Source: an uncultured Thalassospira sp. | GTDB taxonomy: Bacteria > Pseudomonadota > Alphaproteobacteria > Rhodospirillales_A > Thalassospiraceae | DNA length: 16,426 nucleotides | Direction of reading: 5' to 3' | NCBI GenBank assembly: GCA_946885765.1 | Contig: CAMPHD010000028.1 | Span: forward strand, 1-16,426 | Shown: in pieces, positions 1-8,106 of the stretch | Layout: each line of letters starts with the position of its first letter | Position numbering within the stretch: position 1 is the first letter of the stretch | Translations under genes and position numbers: made by a program | The notes under the pieces: generated by a model | Seen by the model: only the letters and a program-made list of their open reading frames with translations | The model's database searches: none | What the model was told of the DNA's origin: nothing

Positions 1-1291
1 CTCCTGATCATTGCCCTGTTCCTAAGCCCGATAGGTGTGGTCACGATCGGGTTAATTCCGGTCCTTGATCCGGAAACCGGCTGGCGACTGTTCCATCTGG
101 GCAGTCCGAAAACCGTGGCGGCTGTTCCCGGTTCCGAACGCGAACTTCAGGAAGAAATCGCCAAGGGCGTGCGCGACGTTGAAGAACGAACCCGTGCCGA
201 ACAGGAAGCCCTTGCCAATGCCAATACGGATCAATCCGACGAACCGCAGAACCCCGAAGACATTGCCAAACAGCTTGAAGGCGTTGCAGATCTGGTGGGA
301 ACACCGGGGCAGGACGGCACAACCGATGGCAGCACGTCACCGACGCCCGAAGAACTTGCCGCCCTTGCCGAGGAAGGCGCACTTGATCAGCCCATAGAGC
401 CAGATCCCCTGCGCCCGGCCCCCATTCCCGGTCTGGATGAGGAAGGCAGTTTCGGGCGCATTCCGCGCATTGCCGATGATGGCACGACACCGTTTGATGC
501 CTACAAACGTCCCTTTGACGTGGTTGAAGGCCAACCTTATGTCGCAGGCCGCAATCGAAGATTTGCCGCTGAACATCTCACTTGCGCTGTCCCCCTATTC
601 GAACAATCTGCCAGAGGTCGCGGCAGATGCACGTGCGATGGGCCACGAGGTGTTTTTGCAGTTGCCGATGGAGCCCATCGACTTCCCGCTATCCGATCCC
701 GGCCCGCGAGCGCTTCTGACCAGCCTGCCAGAAGGTGAAAACCTTGTCCGGTTGGAATGGCTGTTAGCACGGTTCCCCGGTTATGCTGGCGTCGTCAGCT
801 ATCTTGGTTCGAAGTTCGGCAGCCTTGATAGTGCCATTCGCCCGGTTATCGAGTTTATCGACCGGACGGGACTGATGTATATCGAAGGGACCAGTTCCGG
901 TTCCATCAGCCTTGGTGCACAACTAGCATCCAATACAGACAGTCCGAATGCCGTTGGCAACATCATGATCGATGAAATTCCGAGCCGCCGCCAGATTGAC
1001 GCACGGTTAAACGATCTGGTGGAGCAGGCAAAAAGCAACGGCGTTGCCATCGGGATCGCACAATCCTATCCGGTCACCATTCAGCGCCTGCGCAACTGGT
1101 CGGCACGGCTTGCGCGTCAGGGGGTTCAGCTTGTACCGGTTTCGGCACTTGCCGGAATGCAGGTCACGCCGCAATCTGCCGACGAAGCCGAAGCCGCCCG
1201 CCGCGAAGCTGCACAGGCTGAAGCACGTGCGCAGCAGAATGCCGCCCCGGAAGATACCGGCGACGGTGCAAACGAAACAATCGAGAATTGA
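1..1291 (+). pseudogene. Divergent polysaccharide deacetylase (YibQ/DUF610 family), 5'-truncated by the window and frameshifted
   Basis: The gene enters from the left edge. Frame 1 reads from base 1 with a hydrophobic stretch (LLIIALFLSPIGVV), probably the end of an N-terminal membrane anchor, then a long acidic low-complexity linker, and stays open to a stop at 736-738. The conserved deacetylase domain continues in frame 2 from about 545 to the TGA at 1289-1291. It shows the family blocks GHEVFLQLPMEPIDFP, DPGPRALLT, GVVSYLGSKF, GTSSGS and QLVPVSAL. Frame 1 ends usefully at PYVA (codons to 546) and frame 2 resumes at SQAAIEDLP. The short strand motif normally between them (of the type IVIxGLGL, which starts the fold) is missing. 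The gene is therefore either a pseudogene or a sequence error. In alphaproteobacteria this family commonly sits between a ctpA-type peptidase gene and rppH, and rppH indeed follows 39 bp downstream. The family is thought to act in the cell envelope; its substrate is not established. The C-terminus is Ala/Glu-rich and probably disordered. Confidence 0.82.
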
Positions 1292-1330
1292 CGGCATAGC
1301 TGACGCGCAAACGCCGACAAGGGGGTAAAC

Positions 1331-1915
1331 ATGGCCAAGAAATCAGGCAGCAAGTCAAAGAAAACGGCCAGTCCGGACAAGGATCAACCGACCGGGGATA
1401 ACGGCAGAGCTGGTAAAACCGACTTGGCGGCAGATGATCTGCCCTATCGTCCGTGTGTCGGCATTGCGTTGTTCAATGATGAAGGCCAGGTCTGGATCGG
1501 CAACCGGATCGGGTTTGAAGGTGCGTGGCAGCTTCCGCAGGGCGGCATAGACGAGGGTGAAACCCCAGAACAAGCCGCCTTTCGCGAACTGTCCGAAGAA
1601 ATCGGGACCGGCAAGGCTGAAATCGTCGCTGAAACACCCGACTGGCTTACCTATGACCTGCCCGATCACCTGATCGGCAAGGCGTTTGGTGGCAAATATC
1701 GCGGCCAGAAACAGAAATGGTTTGCCATGCACTTTACCGGCAAGGAAAAACATATCAAAATCGATGTGCCCCATCCCGAATTCGATGCTTGGCGCTGGAC
1801 TGATTTCTGTACGCTGCCCGATCTGATTGTTCCGTTCAAAAGACCGGTTTATTTGCAACTTGTCGAAATCTTTCGTGATGTACCTCAAAGAATTCGCAAT
1901 TTGGGCACGGTATAA
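1331..1915 (+). CDS. rppH: RNA pyrophosphohydrolase (Nudix family)
   Basis: The protein has 194 residues. The complete Nudix box G-x5-E-x7-REU-x-EE-x-G lies at residues 71-92 (GGIDEGE, then RELSEEIG), with the preceding WQLPQ that is typical of RppH. The family removes pyrophosphate from the 5' triphosphate end of mRNAs and so starts RNase E-dependent decay in the cytoplasm; some members also hydrolyse dinucleoside polyphosphates. The first 35 or so residues are a Lys/Ser-rich, probably disordered extension compared with the roughly 160-residue typical enzyme. The ATG is preceded by a GGGGG stretch about 5 bases upstream, which supports this start. Its place just downstream of the polysaccharide deacetylase gene is a common alphaproteobacterial arrangement. 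The Nudix box and length make rppH more likely than a generic Nudix hydrolase. Confidence 0.93.
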   Translation: MAKKSGSKSKKTASPDKDQPTGDNGRAGKTDLAADDLPYRPCVGIALFNDEGQVWIGNRIGFEGAWQLPQGGIDEGETPEQAAFRELSEEIGTGKAEIVAETPDWLTYDLPDHLIGKAFGGKYRGQKQKWFAMHFTGKEKHIKIDVPHPEFDAWRWTDFCTLPDLIVPFKRPVYLQLVEIFRDVPQRIRNLGTV

Positions 1916-1970
1916 GGCACCGGTTATTGCCTGAAATCGATATACATCAGAAGTTTGGAGGAGTTCCAAG

Positions 1971-2162
1971 ATGGGTGCGGATCGCTTGATCTTCGGTGTT
2001 CTGACGATCGCGGTGGGTCTTTTCGGCCTGTTTTATGCCTCGGGATCGCTTGACGCGTATTCTTATTTCATTGGTCTGGCACTGTTCATCGGTGCGGTGC
2101 TGTTCATGTTCCAGTTGATCAAGGGACATTACGACCAGCAGGAAAAAGAACAGCACAAATAA
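1971..2162 (+). CDS. Small two-helix membrane protein, unknown function
   Basis: This short gene encodes 63 residues and starts with a good ribosome-binding site (GGAGG about 9 bases before the ATG). There are two hydrophobic segments, about residues 6-23 (LIFGVLTIAVGLFGLFYA) and 31-50 (SYFIGLALFIGAVLFMFQLI), joined by a short SGSLDAY turn. A charged cytoplasmic-type tail (KGHYDQQEKEQHK) follows. This suggests a small inner-membrane hairpin protein. I do not recognise a named family. It stands 55 bp after rppH on the same strand and may be co-transcribed with it. The clear start signal, the two clean helices and the lack of a competing frame argue that it is real. Confidence 0.75.
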   Translation: MGADRLIFGVLTIAVGLFGLFYASGSLDAYSYFIGLALFIGAVLFMFQLIKGHYDQQEKEQHK

Positions 2163-2215
2163 GCGTCCGAGCACCGAAAACGCCTTTATGGTTTTCTTTC
2201 AGGATCGTGCGCGGT

Positions 2216-3034
2216 ATGGATCAGAGTATGAGCAATACACACTGGGATCCCGTTCGGTATGGTCTGTTTGGCGATGAACGCCGTCGTCCGGCCATTGATC
2301 TGATTGCCCGTCTGCCCAAACCGGCGGACGGTTTTGTGCCACGTCACATTGTCGATCTTGGCTGTGGGCCCGGGTCGATTACCGCCTTGCTGGATCAGGC
2401 CTATCGCACGCCGGACAATGCCGACATACGGATTGCAGGTATCGATTCGTCATCCGAAATGCTGGAAACAGCCCGCAAACGCGACGAGCATATCGACTGG
2501 CAACAGGCCGATATCGCGCAGTGGGAACCCGATGCACCGGTCGATATCATCTTTTCCAATGCTGCCCTACACTGGGTCCCCGAACATGCCAAACTGTTTC
2601 CCCGCCTGACCACGTTTTTGCGACCGGGCGGGTTGTTGGCCGTTCAGGTGCCGAACAATTTCCTTGCTCCAAGCCATCAGTTGATTGGCGAAGCCGGGAT
2701 TGAATGGCGCGACGCGGTGTCCGAGGCAACCGGACAAATCCGGATCATGCGACCCGGTGATTATTTCGACGTGCTGTCAGCCGATTGCGATGCCATCGAC
2801 CTTTGGCAAACCCAGTATTGTCATGTATTGCGGGGCGACGACCCGGTGTTCGACTGGACATCGTCAACCGCATTGCGGCCGGTTCTGGCGACCCTGCCCG
2901 ACGATGACGCACGCGCCGCATTTTGCGAAAAATACAAAACCCGCTTGAAACAGGTCTATCCCCCGCGTGATGATGGTATCACGCTGTTTCCGTTCAATCG
3001 GTTATTCATGATCGCCCGCAAGCGCGACGCATAA
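2216..3034 (+). CDS. tam: Trans-aconitate 2-methyltransferase-like SAM-dependent methyltransferase
   Basis: The protein has 272 residues from this ATG and is a class I SAM-dependent methyltransferase. The SAM-binding glycine-rich loop VDLGCGPGS is at residues 46-54, the acidic end of beta 2 is in AGIDSSSEML, and the motif IV region reads DIIFSNAALHW. The N-terminus (HWDPVRYGLFGDERRRPAIDLIARLP) matches the start of Tam enzymes, which carry W-x-P-x-x-Y then ERxRPAxxLL. Later blocks such as FLRPGGLLAVQVPNN and a C-terminal YPPRDDGITLFPFNRLFMIARK also fit the family. Tam methylates trans-aconitate, a spontaneous by-product and inhibitor of the TCA cycle. An AGGA lies 11 bases before 2216; an in-frame ATG at 2228 (MSNTHWDP) aligns best with E. 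coli Tam and is an alternative start, and a GTG at 2207 is less likely. Substrate assignment rests on overall similarity only. Confidence 0.85.
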   Translation: MDQSMSNTHWDPVRYGLFGDERRRPAIDLIARLPKPADGFVPRHIVDLGCGPGSITALLDQAYRTPDNADIRIAGIDSSSEMLETARKRDEHIDWQQADIAQWEPDAPVDIIFSNAALHWVPEHAKLFPRLTTFLRPGGLLAVQVPNNFLAPSHQLIGEAGIEWRDAVSEATGQIRIMRPGDYFDVLSADCDAIDLWQTQYCHVLRGDDPVFDWTSSTALRPVLATLPDDDARAAFCEKYKTRLKQVYPPRDDGITLFPFNRLFMIARKRDA

Positions 3035-3080
3035 GTCCGACGCGCAAGTCTCTATTGACGGGCATCCCAAGGAGCAATCC

Positions 3081-3917
3081 ATGCCCGCCTTTCGCGATCA
3101 TTTTATTCCCTGCTGTGGTTATGAAATTCATGTCCGGACATGGGGAAACCCGGATAAGCCCGCCCTTGTCATGAGCCACGGACTGGCGCGACTGGCCGAT
3201 GATTTCGATCATGTCGCCCCGCAGTTTGCCGATGATTATTTCGTGCTGTGTCCGTCCATGATTGGACGCGGGCTTTCGGGATGGGCCAAAAATCCCGAAC
3301 GCGAATACACCCTGCCCTTTTATGTCGCCCAGACTTTCGAGATGCTGGAACATTTCAGGATTTCCAGTTGCAACTGGATCGGTACATCCATGGGCGGTCT
3401 GATCGGGCTTGCTGTTACCGCGGAGGCAGCAGGATGGATCGAAAAGCTGGTCTTAAACGATATCGGGCCGGAACTTGACCCGGCGGCGGTGGCGCGGATC
3501 AAATCCTATGTCGGCACAACGCCCGAGTTCGAGACAATTCATGATGTCGAAGAAATCGTAAAACTGGTCTATGCGCCCTTCGGGATCACGGATGACGCCA
3601 CCTGGTCATTTATTTCTGCACGTTCCGTCCGACGGATGCCGAACGGAAATTTCATGATGCATTACGATCCTGAAGTCATGCGCGTCTTTGCCGAACATAT
3701 TGATTCCTTTGATGCCTGGGACCAATTCAACGCCCTTTCATGCCCGGTGATGCTGATCAGTGGTGCCAAATCTGATCTGATCCCACCCACCATCGTAGAA
3801 AAAATGCGGGAACAAAAACCGGAAATGCCGGTTTTAACAGTAGCAAATTGCGGTCACGCACCCCACTTGAATGACGAGGAACAGATAAAAGCCATCAAGG
3901 CGTTCCTCACCGACTGA
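3081..3917 (+). CDS. Alpha/beta-fold hydrolase
   Basis: The protein has 278 residues and a complete alpha/beta-hydrolase catalytic set. The oxyanion-hole HG sits at residues 33-34 (MSHGLARL), the nucleophile elbow GTSMGG has Ser103, the acid is probably Asp232 in GAKSDLI, and the catalytic His259 is in NCGHAPHLN. No signal peptide is visible, so it is probably cytoplasmic. The segment GRGLSGWAKNPEREYTLPFY after the first strand resembles esterases and haloalkane-dehalogenase-like members that act on small esters. The substrate cannot be told from the sequence. Start: AAGGAG lies 6 bases before the ATG. It follows tam by 46 bp on the same strand, so the two could be co-transcribed, but no functional link is evident. 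Confidence 0.88.
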   Translation: MPAFRDHFIPCCGYEIHVRTWGNPDKPALVMSHGLARLADDFDHVAPQFADDYFVLCPSMIGRGLSGWAKNPEREYTLPFYVAQTFEMLEHFRISSCNWIGTSMGGLIGLAVTAEAAGWIEKLVLNDIGPELDPAAVARIKSYVGTTPEFETIHDVEEIVKLVYAPFGITDDATWSFISARSVRRMPNGNFMMHYDPEVMRVFAEHIDSFDAWDQFNALSCPVMLISGAKSDLIPPTIVEKMREQKPEMPVLTVANCGHAPHLNDEEQIKAIKAFLTD

Positions 3918-4000
3918 TAAAGCCGGGACCGGAAACATCCAGTATTTGTTCGCACAAGGGGATGTGCACCAACTGGGATCAGGCTGTCGGGATACGAGGC

Positions 4001-4699
4001 ATGAATGTATCACGTCCAATGATGTGGCCGATTGCAAGCCTTGCAATTGCCGTGATGGCAAGCGGGTTTTCGCAAACGGCCCAAGCACAGTCGACACTGC
4101 CTGCCACGCCAGACGTAACCGGCGTGACGATTGGCTTGCCCAAAATTGATAGTTCCCCAAATTCACTGGTTCCCGGTATCTTGCCGCCCCCATCCCCGCG
4201 CGGCATGCGCAATTATTTCTCCACGCGCAGCAATCGCGGAATCGTTCTGGGCGATCCCGCCAAGGATTCCGAAGGTGACCAATCCCTTTTCTGGCTTGAA
4301 ATGGACAGTCAGCCGACATCGAGCAACGGTATTGCGGCCCAGCTTGGTATCGGTTATGCGCCGCGTCCCGATCTTGGCTTTGCCTTCGGCCCGGTTTTCG
4401 AGCTGAATGGCCCGATTGGTCAGAGTGCCGGCATTGGATCGGGCAATGATTACGATGTGACGCCAACCCACCGTCCCGGTGGCGTTTACAGTCAAAACTT
4501 TTCAAGCAATCCCGGCAATCCCACCGGAACAGATGATGCAGGCATTGCCGCAAGCCTTTCCTATATGCCGTTTCAGGATATCTGGATCGGATTGCACGGG
4601 CGTGTAACCAGCGACCTTTCATCAGGCCCGAATGCCGCCGCACCCGACCGGTTCGATGCGATGCTTGGCCTGACGGCGGGTTATCGTCTGGAATTCTGA
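4001..4699 (+). CDS. Putative outer-membrane beta-barrel protein, unknown function
   Basis: From the ATG at 4001 the protein has 232 residues. It begins with a classical signal peptide: Arg near the start, a hydrophobic core (PIASLAIAVMASG) and a signal peptidase I site at about AQA-QS near residue 29. The mature part has alternating polar/hydrophobic stretches rich in Gly, Asn and aromatics (IAAQLGIGYAPRPDLGFAFGPVFEL, DIWIGLHGRVTSDL). It ends in LGLTAGYRLEF, and a C-terminal Phe closing an amphipathic strand is the usual signal for BAM-mediated insertion. This points to a small porin-like or OmpA-like outer-membrane barrel, possibly with a disordered insert around PNAAAPDR. I do not recognise a named family. 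The frame is also open from 3962, but that longer start adds 13 residues before the signal peptide and is unlikely. Confidence 0.7.
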   Translation: MNVSRPMMWPIASLAIAVMASGFSQTAQAQSTLPATPDVTGVTIGLPKIDSSPNSLVPGILPPPSPRGMRNYFSTRSNRGIVLGDPAKDSEGDQSLFWLEMDSQPTSSNGIAAQLGIGYAPRPDLGFAFGPVFELNGPIGQSAGIGSGNDYDVTPTHRPGGVYSQNFSSNPGNPTGTDDAGIAASLSYMPFQDIWIGLHGRVTSDLSSGPNAAAPDRFDAMLGLTAGYRLEF

Positions 4700-4805
4700 A
4701 CCCGTTTTGCGCCAATCCTGCACGCGATGCTCAATTACCCTTTTGTCGGCCCGAACGAGGCTGTATGACTCGTAGAAGGCTCATCAGGGAAAGACGACAC
4801 GCAGC

Positions 4806-5780
4806 ATGACCACGACGCCAGTACCGACAGAAGGCCCGAATGCCGACCCGTTTTCCGCCTGCAATGCCCTTGCGGCTGCGAAGAACGCCAATCTGTATCG
4901 TGCCGCCATGCGGCTTGGCCCGGAACGGCAACGCTTCTTTCTGGCGGCCTATGCATCGATGCGGGTGATTGACGATATTGTCGATGACGGGTTTCTGGAA
5001 CTGACCGATCATGAACGCGACTATGCCCGCGAAGATACCCTGATTGCGATTGATCAGTGGCAGCAGCAAATCCAAGCCGCCAAGATCGATGGCGACAATC
5101 CCCATCCCGAAAGCGGCCCATTAAGTCAGCAGGTGTTCGACGCCCTTCGCCTGACACTGGGGCGAAGCGATCTGGAAGTTGATCCGTGGGTTGATCTGGC
5201 CGACGCCCTGCGCCGTGATGTGGCCGAAGACCCGATGGATGAATGGGACGATTTCATCGCCTATTGCGAGGGGGCAACCGCAGCCCCGGCATCTATTTTC
5301 GTCTATCTGCTGTCGGCACGTTTTGATAGCGAGGTCGGATATACATCGCCGCTCAGCAATCCGCCGTTATATCACGCGCGCGACATGGCGATTTTCTGTT
5401 ATGTCGTGCATATCCTGCGTGACCTTCCCGACGATATCAAAGGCCCGGACAGGCTGGTGACGATACCGGGTGAAATCCTGATTGCCGCCGATATCACGCT
5501 TGGCGAAATCCGCAATGCCATCGGGCAGAAGAAATATGACGATCTGGATCGGCTGGGTTCAATCCTTCTGGAACTGGCGTGGGAACATTTTGAAACCGGC
5601 CAGGCACGGTCAGCAGAACTTCTGGCGATCCTTGACCCAGAAGAAACCGACACCCTGTCGCGCCTGTTTGCCGTCTATATCGAACTGGCCAGTGCGATGA
5701 TGGATAATGGCTATGCGGCATTCCTGAAAGACCGCGAAACAATCATCGCCCAAACCGCAGGCAACAGCCTGCCCGGATAA
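4806..5780 (+). CDS. Squalene/phytoene synthase family protein (trans-isoprenyl diphosphate synthase, head-to-head)
   Basis: The protein has 324 residues and carries both aspartate-rich motifs of the family: DDIVDD at residues 56-61 (D56-x3-D60) and RDLPDD at 205-210 (D206-x3-D210, in the context VHILRDLPDDIKG). These bind the Mg2+-diphosphates of the two prenyl substrates. The middle segment YCEGATAAPASIF (153-165) corresponds to the helix with the small-residue pocket. Family members condense two FPP or GGPP molecules to presqualene or prephytoene diphosphate, and they feed hopanoid, sterol or carotenoid synthesis. At 324 residues it is somewhat longer than the roughly 280-residue HpnC/HpnD proteins. 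No HpnC, HpnE, Shc or crt gene is next to it, so the actual product is uncertain. The gene ends 1 bp before a strong hairpin terminator. An AGGGAAAG about 11 bases before the ATG may serve as ribosome-binding site. Confidence 0.85.
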   Translation: MTTTPVPTEGPNADPFSACNALAAAKNANLYRAAMRLGPERQRFFLAAYASMRVIDDIVDDGFLELTDHERDYAREDTLIAIDQWQQQIQAAKIDGDNPHPESGPLSQQVFDALRLTLGRSDLEVDPWVDLADALRRDVAEDPMDEWDDFIAYCEGATAAPASIFVYLLSARFDSEVGYTSPLSNPPLYHARDMAIFCYVVHILRDLPDDIKGPDRLVTIPGEILIAADITLGEIRNAIGQKKYDDLDRLGSILLELAWEHFETGQARSAELLAILDPEETDTLSRLFAVYIELASAMMDNGYAAFLKDRETIIAQTAGNSLPG

Positions 5781-5808
5781 CAAAACCCCGCCAATCGGCG
5801 GGGTTTTG
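5781..5808. terminator. Bidirectional Rho-independent terminator between the squalene/phytoene synthase gene and pgk
   Basis: A perfect 12-bp inverted repeat (CAAAACCCCGCC / GGCGGGGTTTTG) with a 4-base AATC loop. The GC-rich core is flanked by A4 on one side and T4 on the other, so it can end transcription in both directions. It begins directly after the stop of the + strand gene and 32 bp beyond the end of pgk on the - strand. Confidence 0.92.
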
Positions 5809-5840
5809 CATTTGATATTTGATGTCAGCAAAGGTACGGA

Positions 5841-7034
5841 TCAGCCACACAAGGCGGCAACACCCGGCAATTCTTTGCCTTCAAGCCATTCAAGGAAGGC
5901 ACCGCCTGCGGTCGAGACATACGAAAAATCCTGATCCGCATCGGCATGACGGAGGGCTGCAACCGTATCCCCACCACCCGCGACAGACAGAAGTTTACCG
6001 GCCTTGGTCAGTTTTGCCGCCTGCTGTGCCACTGAAACGGTGGCCGTATCGAAAGGCACGATTTCAAAAGCCCCCAACGGGCCGTTCCAGACCAGCGTTT
6101 CACAAGACTCGAGGCGTTTGTTCAGATCGACAATGGTTTTCGGACCGGCATCAAGGATCATGCCATCGGCATCGACATCGTTGATGTCGGAAACCGTGTG
6201 ATCTGCGTGCGCCTTAAATTCCTTGGCGACCAGGCCATCGACCGGCAGGACGATTTCGCAATTGGCGGCTTCGGCCTTGGCAAAAATTTCGCGTGCGGTC
6301 TCCAGAAGGTCGTGCTCGCACAGTGATTTGCCAACATTGACACCCTTGGCCGCAAGGAAGGTATTGGCCATACCGCCGCCGATCACCAGCTGATCGACCT
6401 TGGCAACCAGATTGCCAAGCAGATCCAGCTTGGTTGAAATCTTGGCACCGCCGACAATCGCCATTACCGGATGTTTCGGCGCTTCAAGTGCATTGCCAAG
6501 CGCTTCAAGCTCGGCCTGCATCAGACGACCGGCATAGGCCGGAAGCTTTCGCGCCAAGCCCTCGGTCGAGGCATGGGCACGGTGCGCACACGAAAACGCA
6601 TCATTGACATAGATATCGCCAAGCTTTGCCAGTTCGGCCACAAAGACCGGATCGTTCTTTTCTTCTGCGGAGTGATAACGAAGGTTTTCCAGAACCGCGA
6701 TTTCACCGTCCTTGAGGCTGTTCACAACGTCTACGGCGGCAGCACCAATGCAATCATCGGCAAATTTCACCGGACGACCAAGCTGTTTGGCCAACGCATC
6801 GGCAACCGGTTTAAGCGACATTTCGGCAACGCGTTCGCCCTTGGGGCGGCCAAAATGGGTAATCACAACCAGTTTCGCACCGGCATCGGCCAGTTCGATC
6901 AGCCCCGGAACCGTCCGTTCGATGCGGGTGGTATCGCCCACAACGCCGTCTTTCATCGGAACGTTAAGATCAGCGCGCAGCAAAACGCGCTTGCCAGCGA
7001 CATTGACACCGTCAAGCGTATTGAAGTCAGCCAT
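5841..7034 (-). CDS. pgk: Phosphoglycerate kinase
   Basis: The protein has 397 residues, the normal length for a bacterial enzyme. It converts 1,3-bisphosphoglycerate and ADP to 3-phosphoglycerate and ATP in glycolysis, and the reverse in gluconeogenesis, in the cytoplasm. The N-terminal domain shows RADLNVPM (residues 20-27) and THFGRPKG (59-66) for phosphoglycerate binding. The C-terminal nucleotide domain has GGAKISTK (195-202), WNGPLGAFE (316-324) and the GGGDT loop (353-357). On the - strand an AGG lies about 9 bases before the ATG. Unlike many bacteria, no gap or tkt gene lies directly upstream; dapF is the next gene, 176 bp away, so pgk probably has its own promoter. The gene is intact and gives no sign of transfer. 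Confidence 0.98.
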   Translation of the reverse strand: MADFNTLDGVNVAGKRVLLRADLNVPMKDGVVGDTTRIERTVPGLIELADAGAKLVVITHFGRPKGERVAEMSLKPVADALAKQLGRPVKFADDCIGAAAVDVVNSLKDGEIAVLENLRYHSAEEKNDPVFVAELAKLGDIYVNDAFSCAHRAHASTEGLARKLPAYAGRLMQAELEALGNALEAPKHPVMAIVGGAKISTKLDLLGNLVAKVDQLVIGGGMANTFLAAKGVNVGKSLCEHDLLETAREIFAKAEAANCEIVLPVDGLVAKEFKAHADHTVSDINDVDADGMILDAGPKTIVDLNKRLESCETLVWNGPLGAFEIVPFDTATVSVAQQAAKLTKAGKLLSVAGGGDTVAALRHADADQDFSYVSTAGGAFLEWLEGKELPGVAALCG

Positions 7035-7210
7035 TATCTGAACCTGCTTTTGAGTTTAACAAAAGACGGGAGGGGGCGTCCCGACATGGGTTGAACGAAG
7101 AACCCGTTTGCGCCTGTTTTGCCTTACAGACAGACATTTCGCAAGCCCGGAACCCGTTCATAACGACACCGGCCCGTCATGTCGTTATGCGGGCCAGATC
7201 AAAAGTTCGA
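7035..7210 (-). other. dapF-pgk intergenic region with inverted repeats
   Basis: No gene is visible here. Two structures stand out. A perfect 10-bp inverted repeat lies at 7159-7168 and 7180-7189 (CATAACGACA / TGTCGTTATG, 11-base spacer). A smaller 5-bp GC hairpin at 7067-7071/7079-7083 is followed on the - strand by TCTTTT, 27 bases or so before the pgk start. They may be a dapF terminator, an operator or a leader structure of pgk. The words GAACCCGTT near 7099 and 7150 also repeat directly. I could not identify a clear sigma-70 promoter. Confidence 0.4.
7159..7189. repeat. Perfect 10-bp inverted repeat with 11-base spacer
   Basis: CATAACGACA and its exact reverse complement TGTCGTTATG flank an 11-base GC-rich spacer. 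The repeat starts 22 bp beyond the dapF stop on the - strand and 125 bp upstream of pgk. There is no U-tract after the stem in either direction, so a standard Rho-independent terminator is not well supported. A regulator operator or an mRNA 3' stabilising hairpin are alternatives. Confidence 0.5.
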
Positions 7211-8056
7211 TCAATGCTGTCCCAGAAGGGAGCCATGCAAAAAGCCCGAGAAGCTGGTCGCAACCGGCCCGGTCATCAGAACATGATCATCAGGCAGCCA
7301 TTCGATGGTAAGCGGCCCGCCATCCAGAATGATTTCGGTTTTCCGACCCGTCAAACCACGACGCGCGCCCGCAACACCCGCCGCACAGGCACCCGTGCCA
7401 CATGCGCGCGTCACACCGACACCGCGTTCCCAGACACGCATGCGTATCCGGTCTTCGCCGATGATGCTGCAAACCTCGATATTGGCGCGTTCGGGGAACA
7501 TTTCGTGATGTTCAAGGACGGGTCCAAGTTTTTCGATATCAATCGCCTCGGCATCATCAACAAAAAACACCGCATGCGGATTACCGACATTAACACCAAC
7601 CGCATCCGAAAGACCGCCCAAAGACAACGGGATATGGTTGGTATCCACGGCCTGACCCAGCGGAATATCGCGCCAGTCCAGCCTGACCTGCCCCATATCG
7701 ACGGTCACACGGCCATCGGCCAGTCCATTGGCATCAAGCAAACCGACAACGGTTTCAATAATGACATCCTTGCGGCCCAATTCACCCATGACGATGTTGG
7801 CGACACAGCGCGTGGCATTGCCGCAGGCCTCTACCTCGCCCCCGTCATTATTGCGGATGCGCATGAAAGCATCGGCAAGGTCATCACGTGCCGGTTCGAT
7901 CACGATCAACTGGTCGCATCCGACACCGGTTTTGCGATCGGCAATGCGGGCGGCGGTTGCGTTATCAAGATCAAGCACAGCGGGATCGCGTCGTCCGTCA
8001 AAGACAACGAAATCATTTCCCAGACCATGCATTTTGACAAAAGGAATACCGTTCAT
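7211..8056 (-). CDS. dapF: Diaminopimelate epimerase
   Basis: The protein has 281 residues. DapF interconverts LL- and meso-diaminopimelate without a cofactor, as a late step of lysine and peptidoglycan precursor synthesis in the cytoplasm. The two catalytic cysteines are present in the conserved blocks EACGNATRC (Cys78) and RACGTGACA (Cys219). The N-terminus FVKMHGLGNDFVVFD and the internal GNPHAVFFV (158-166) are also diagnostic. On the - strand AAGG lies about 7 bases before the ATG. It begins 50 bp after the end of the GNAT-like gene on the same strand, so the two may share a transcript. A long + strand open frame covers the same bases but is an antisense shadow. Confidence 0.97.
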   Translation of the reverse strand: MNGIPFVKMHGLGNDFVVFDGRRDPAVLDLDNATAARIADRKTGVGCDQLIVIEPARDDLADAFMRIRNNDGGEVEACGNATRCVANIVMGELGRKDVIIETVVGLLDANGLADGRVTVDMGQVRLDWRDIPLGQAVDTNHIPLSLGGLSDAVGVNVGNPHAVFFVDDAEAIDIEKLGPVLEHHEMFPERANIEVCSIIGEDRIRMRVWERGVGVTRACGTGACAAGVAGARRGLTGRKTEIILDGGPLTIEWLPDDHVLMTGPVATSFSGFLHGSLLGQH

Positions 8057-8106
8057 AACCGCCTTATAACGGTGTCAGCGGATGCCGTCCACCAAAGTCA
8101 ATGTGA

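Noticed and set aside
437..544. ATG at 437 as start of a separate intact gene for the deacetylase C-terminal part
   Set aside because: The codons from 437 to about 544 in frame 2 look like out-of-frame translation of the upstream part; family similarity begins at 545, so this is the second half of a broken gene.
2176..2199. Possible terminator after the 63-residue membrane protein gene (GAAAAC / GTTTTC then TTTC)
   Set aside because: Only a 6-bp AT-rich stem with a 9-base loop and a broken T-run; too weak to call.
3962..4000. Upstream in-frame start for the outer-membrane barrel gene
   Set aside because: It would put 13 polar residues before the signal peptide; the ATG at 4001 gives a proper N-terminal signal sequence.
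6471..7094. 207-codon + strand frame over pgk
   Set aside because: Antisense to the conserved pgk, whose motifs are all in the - strand frame.
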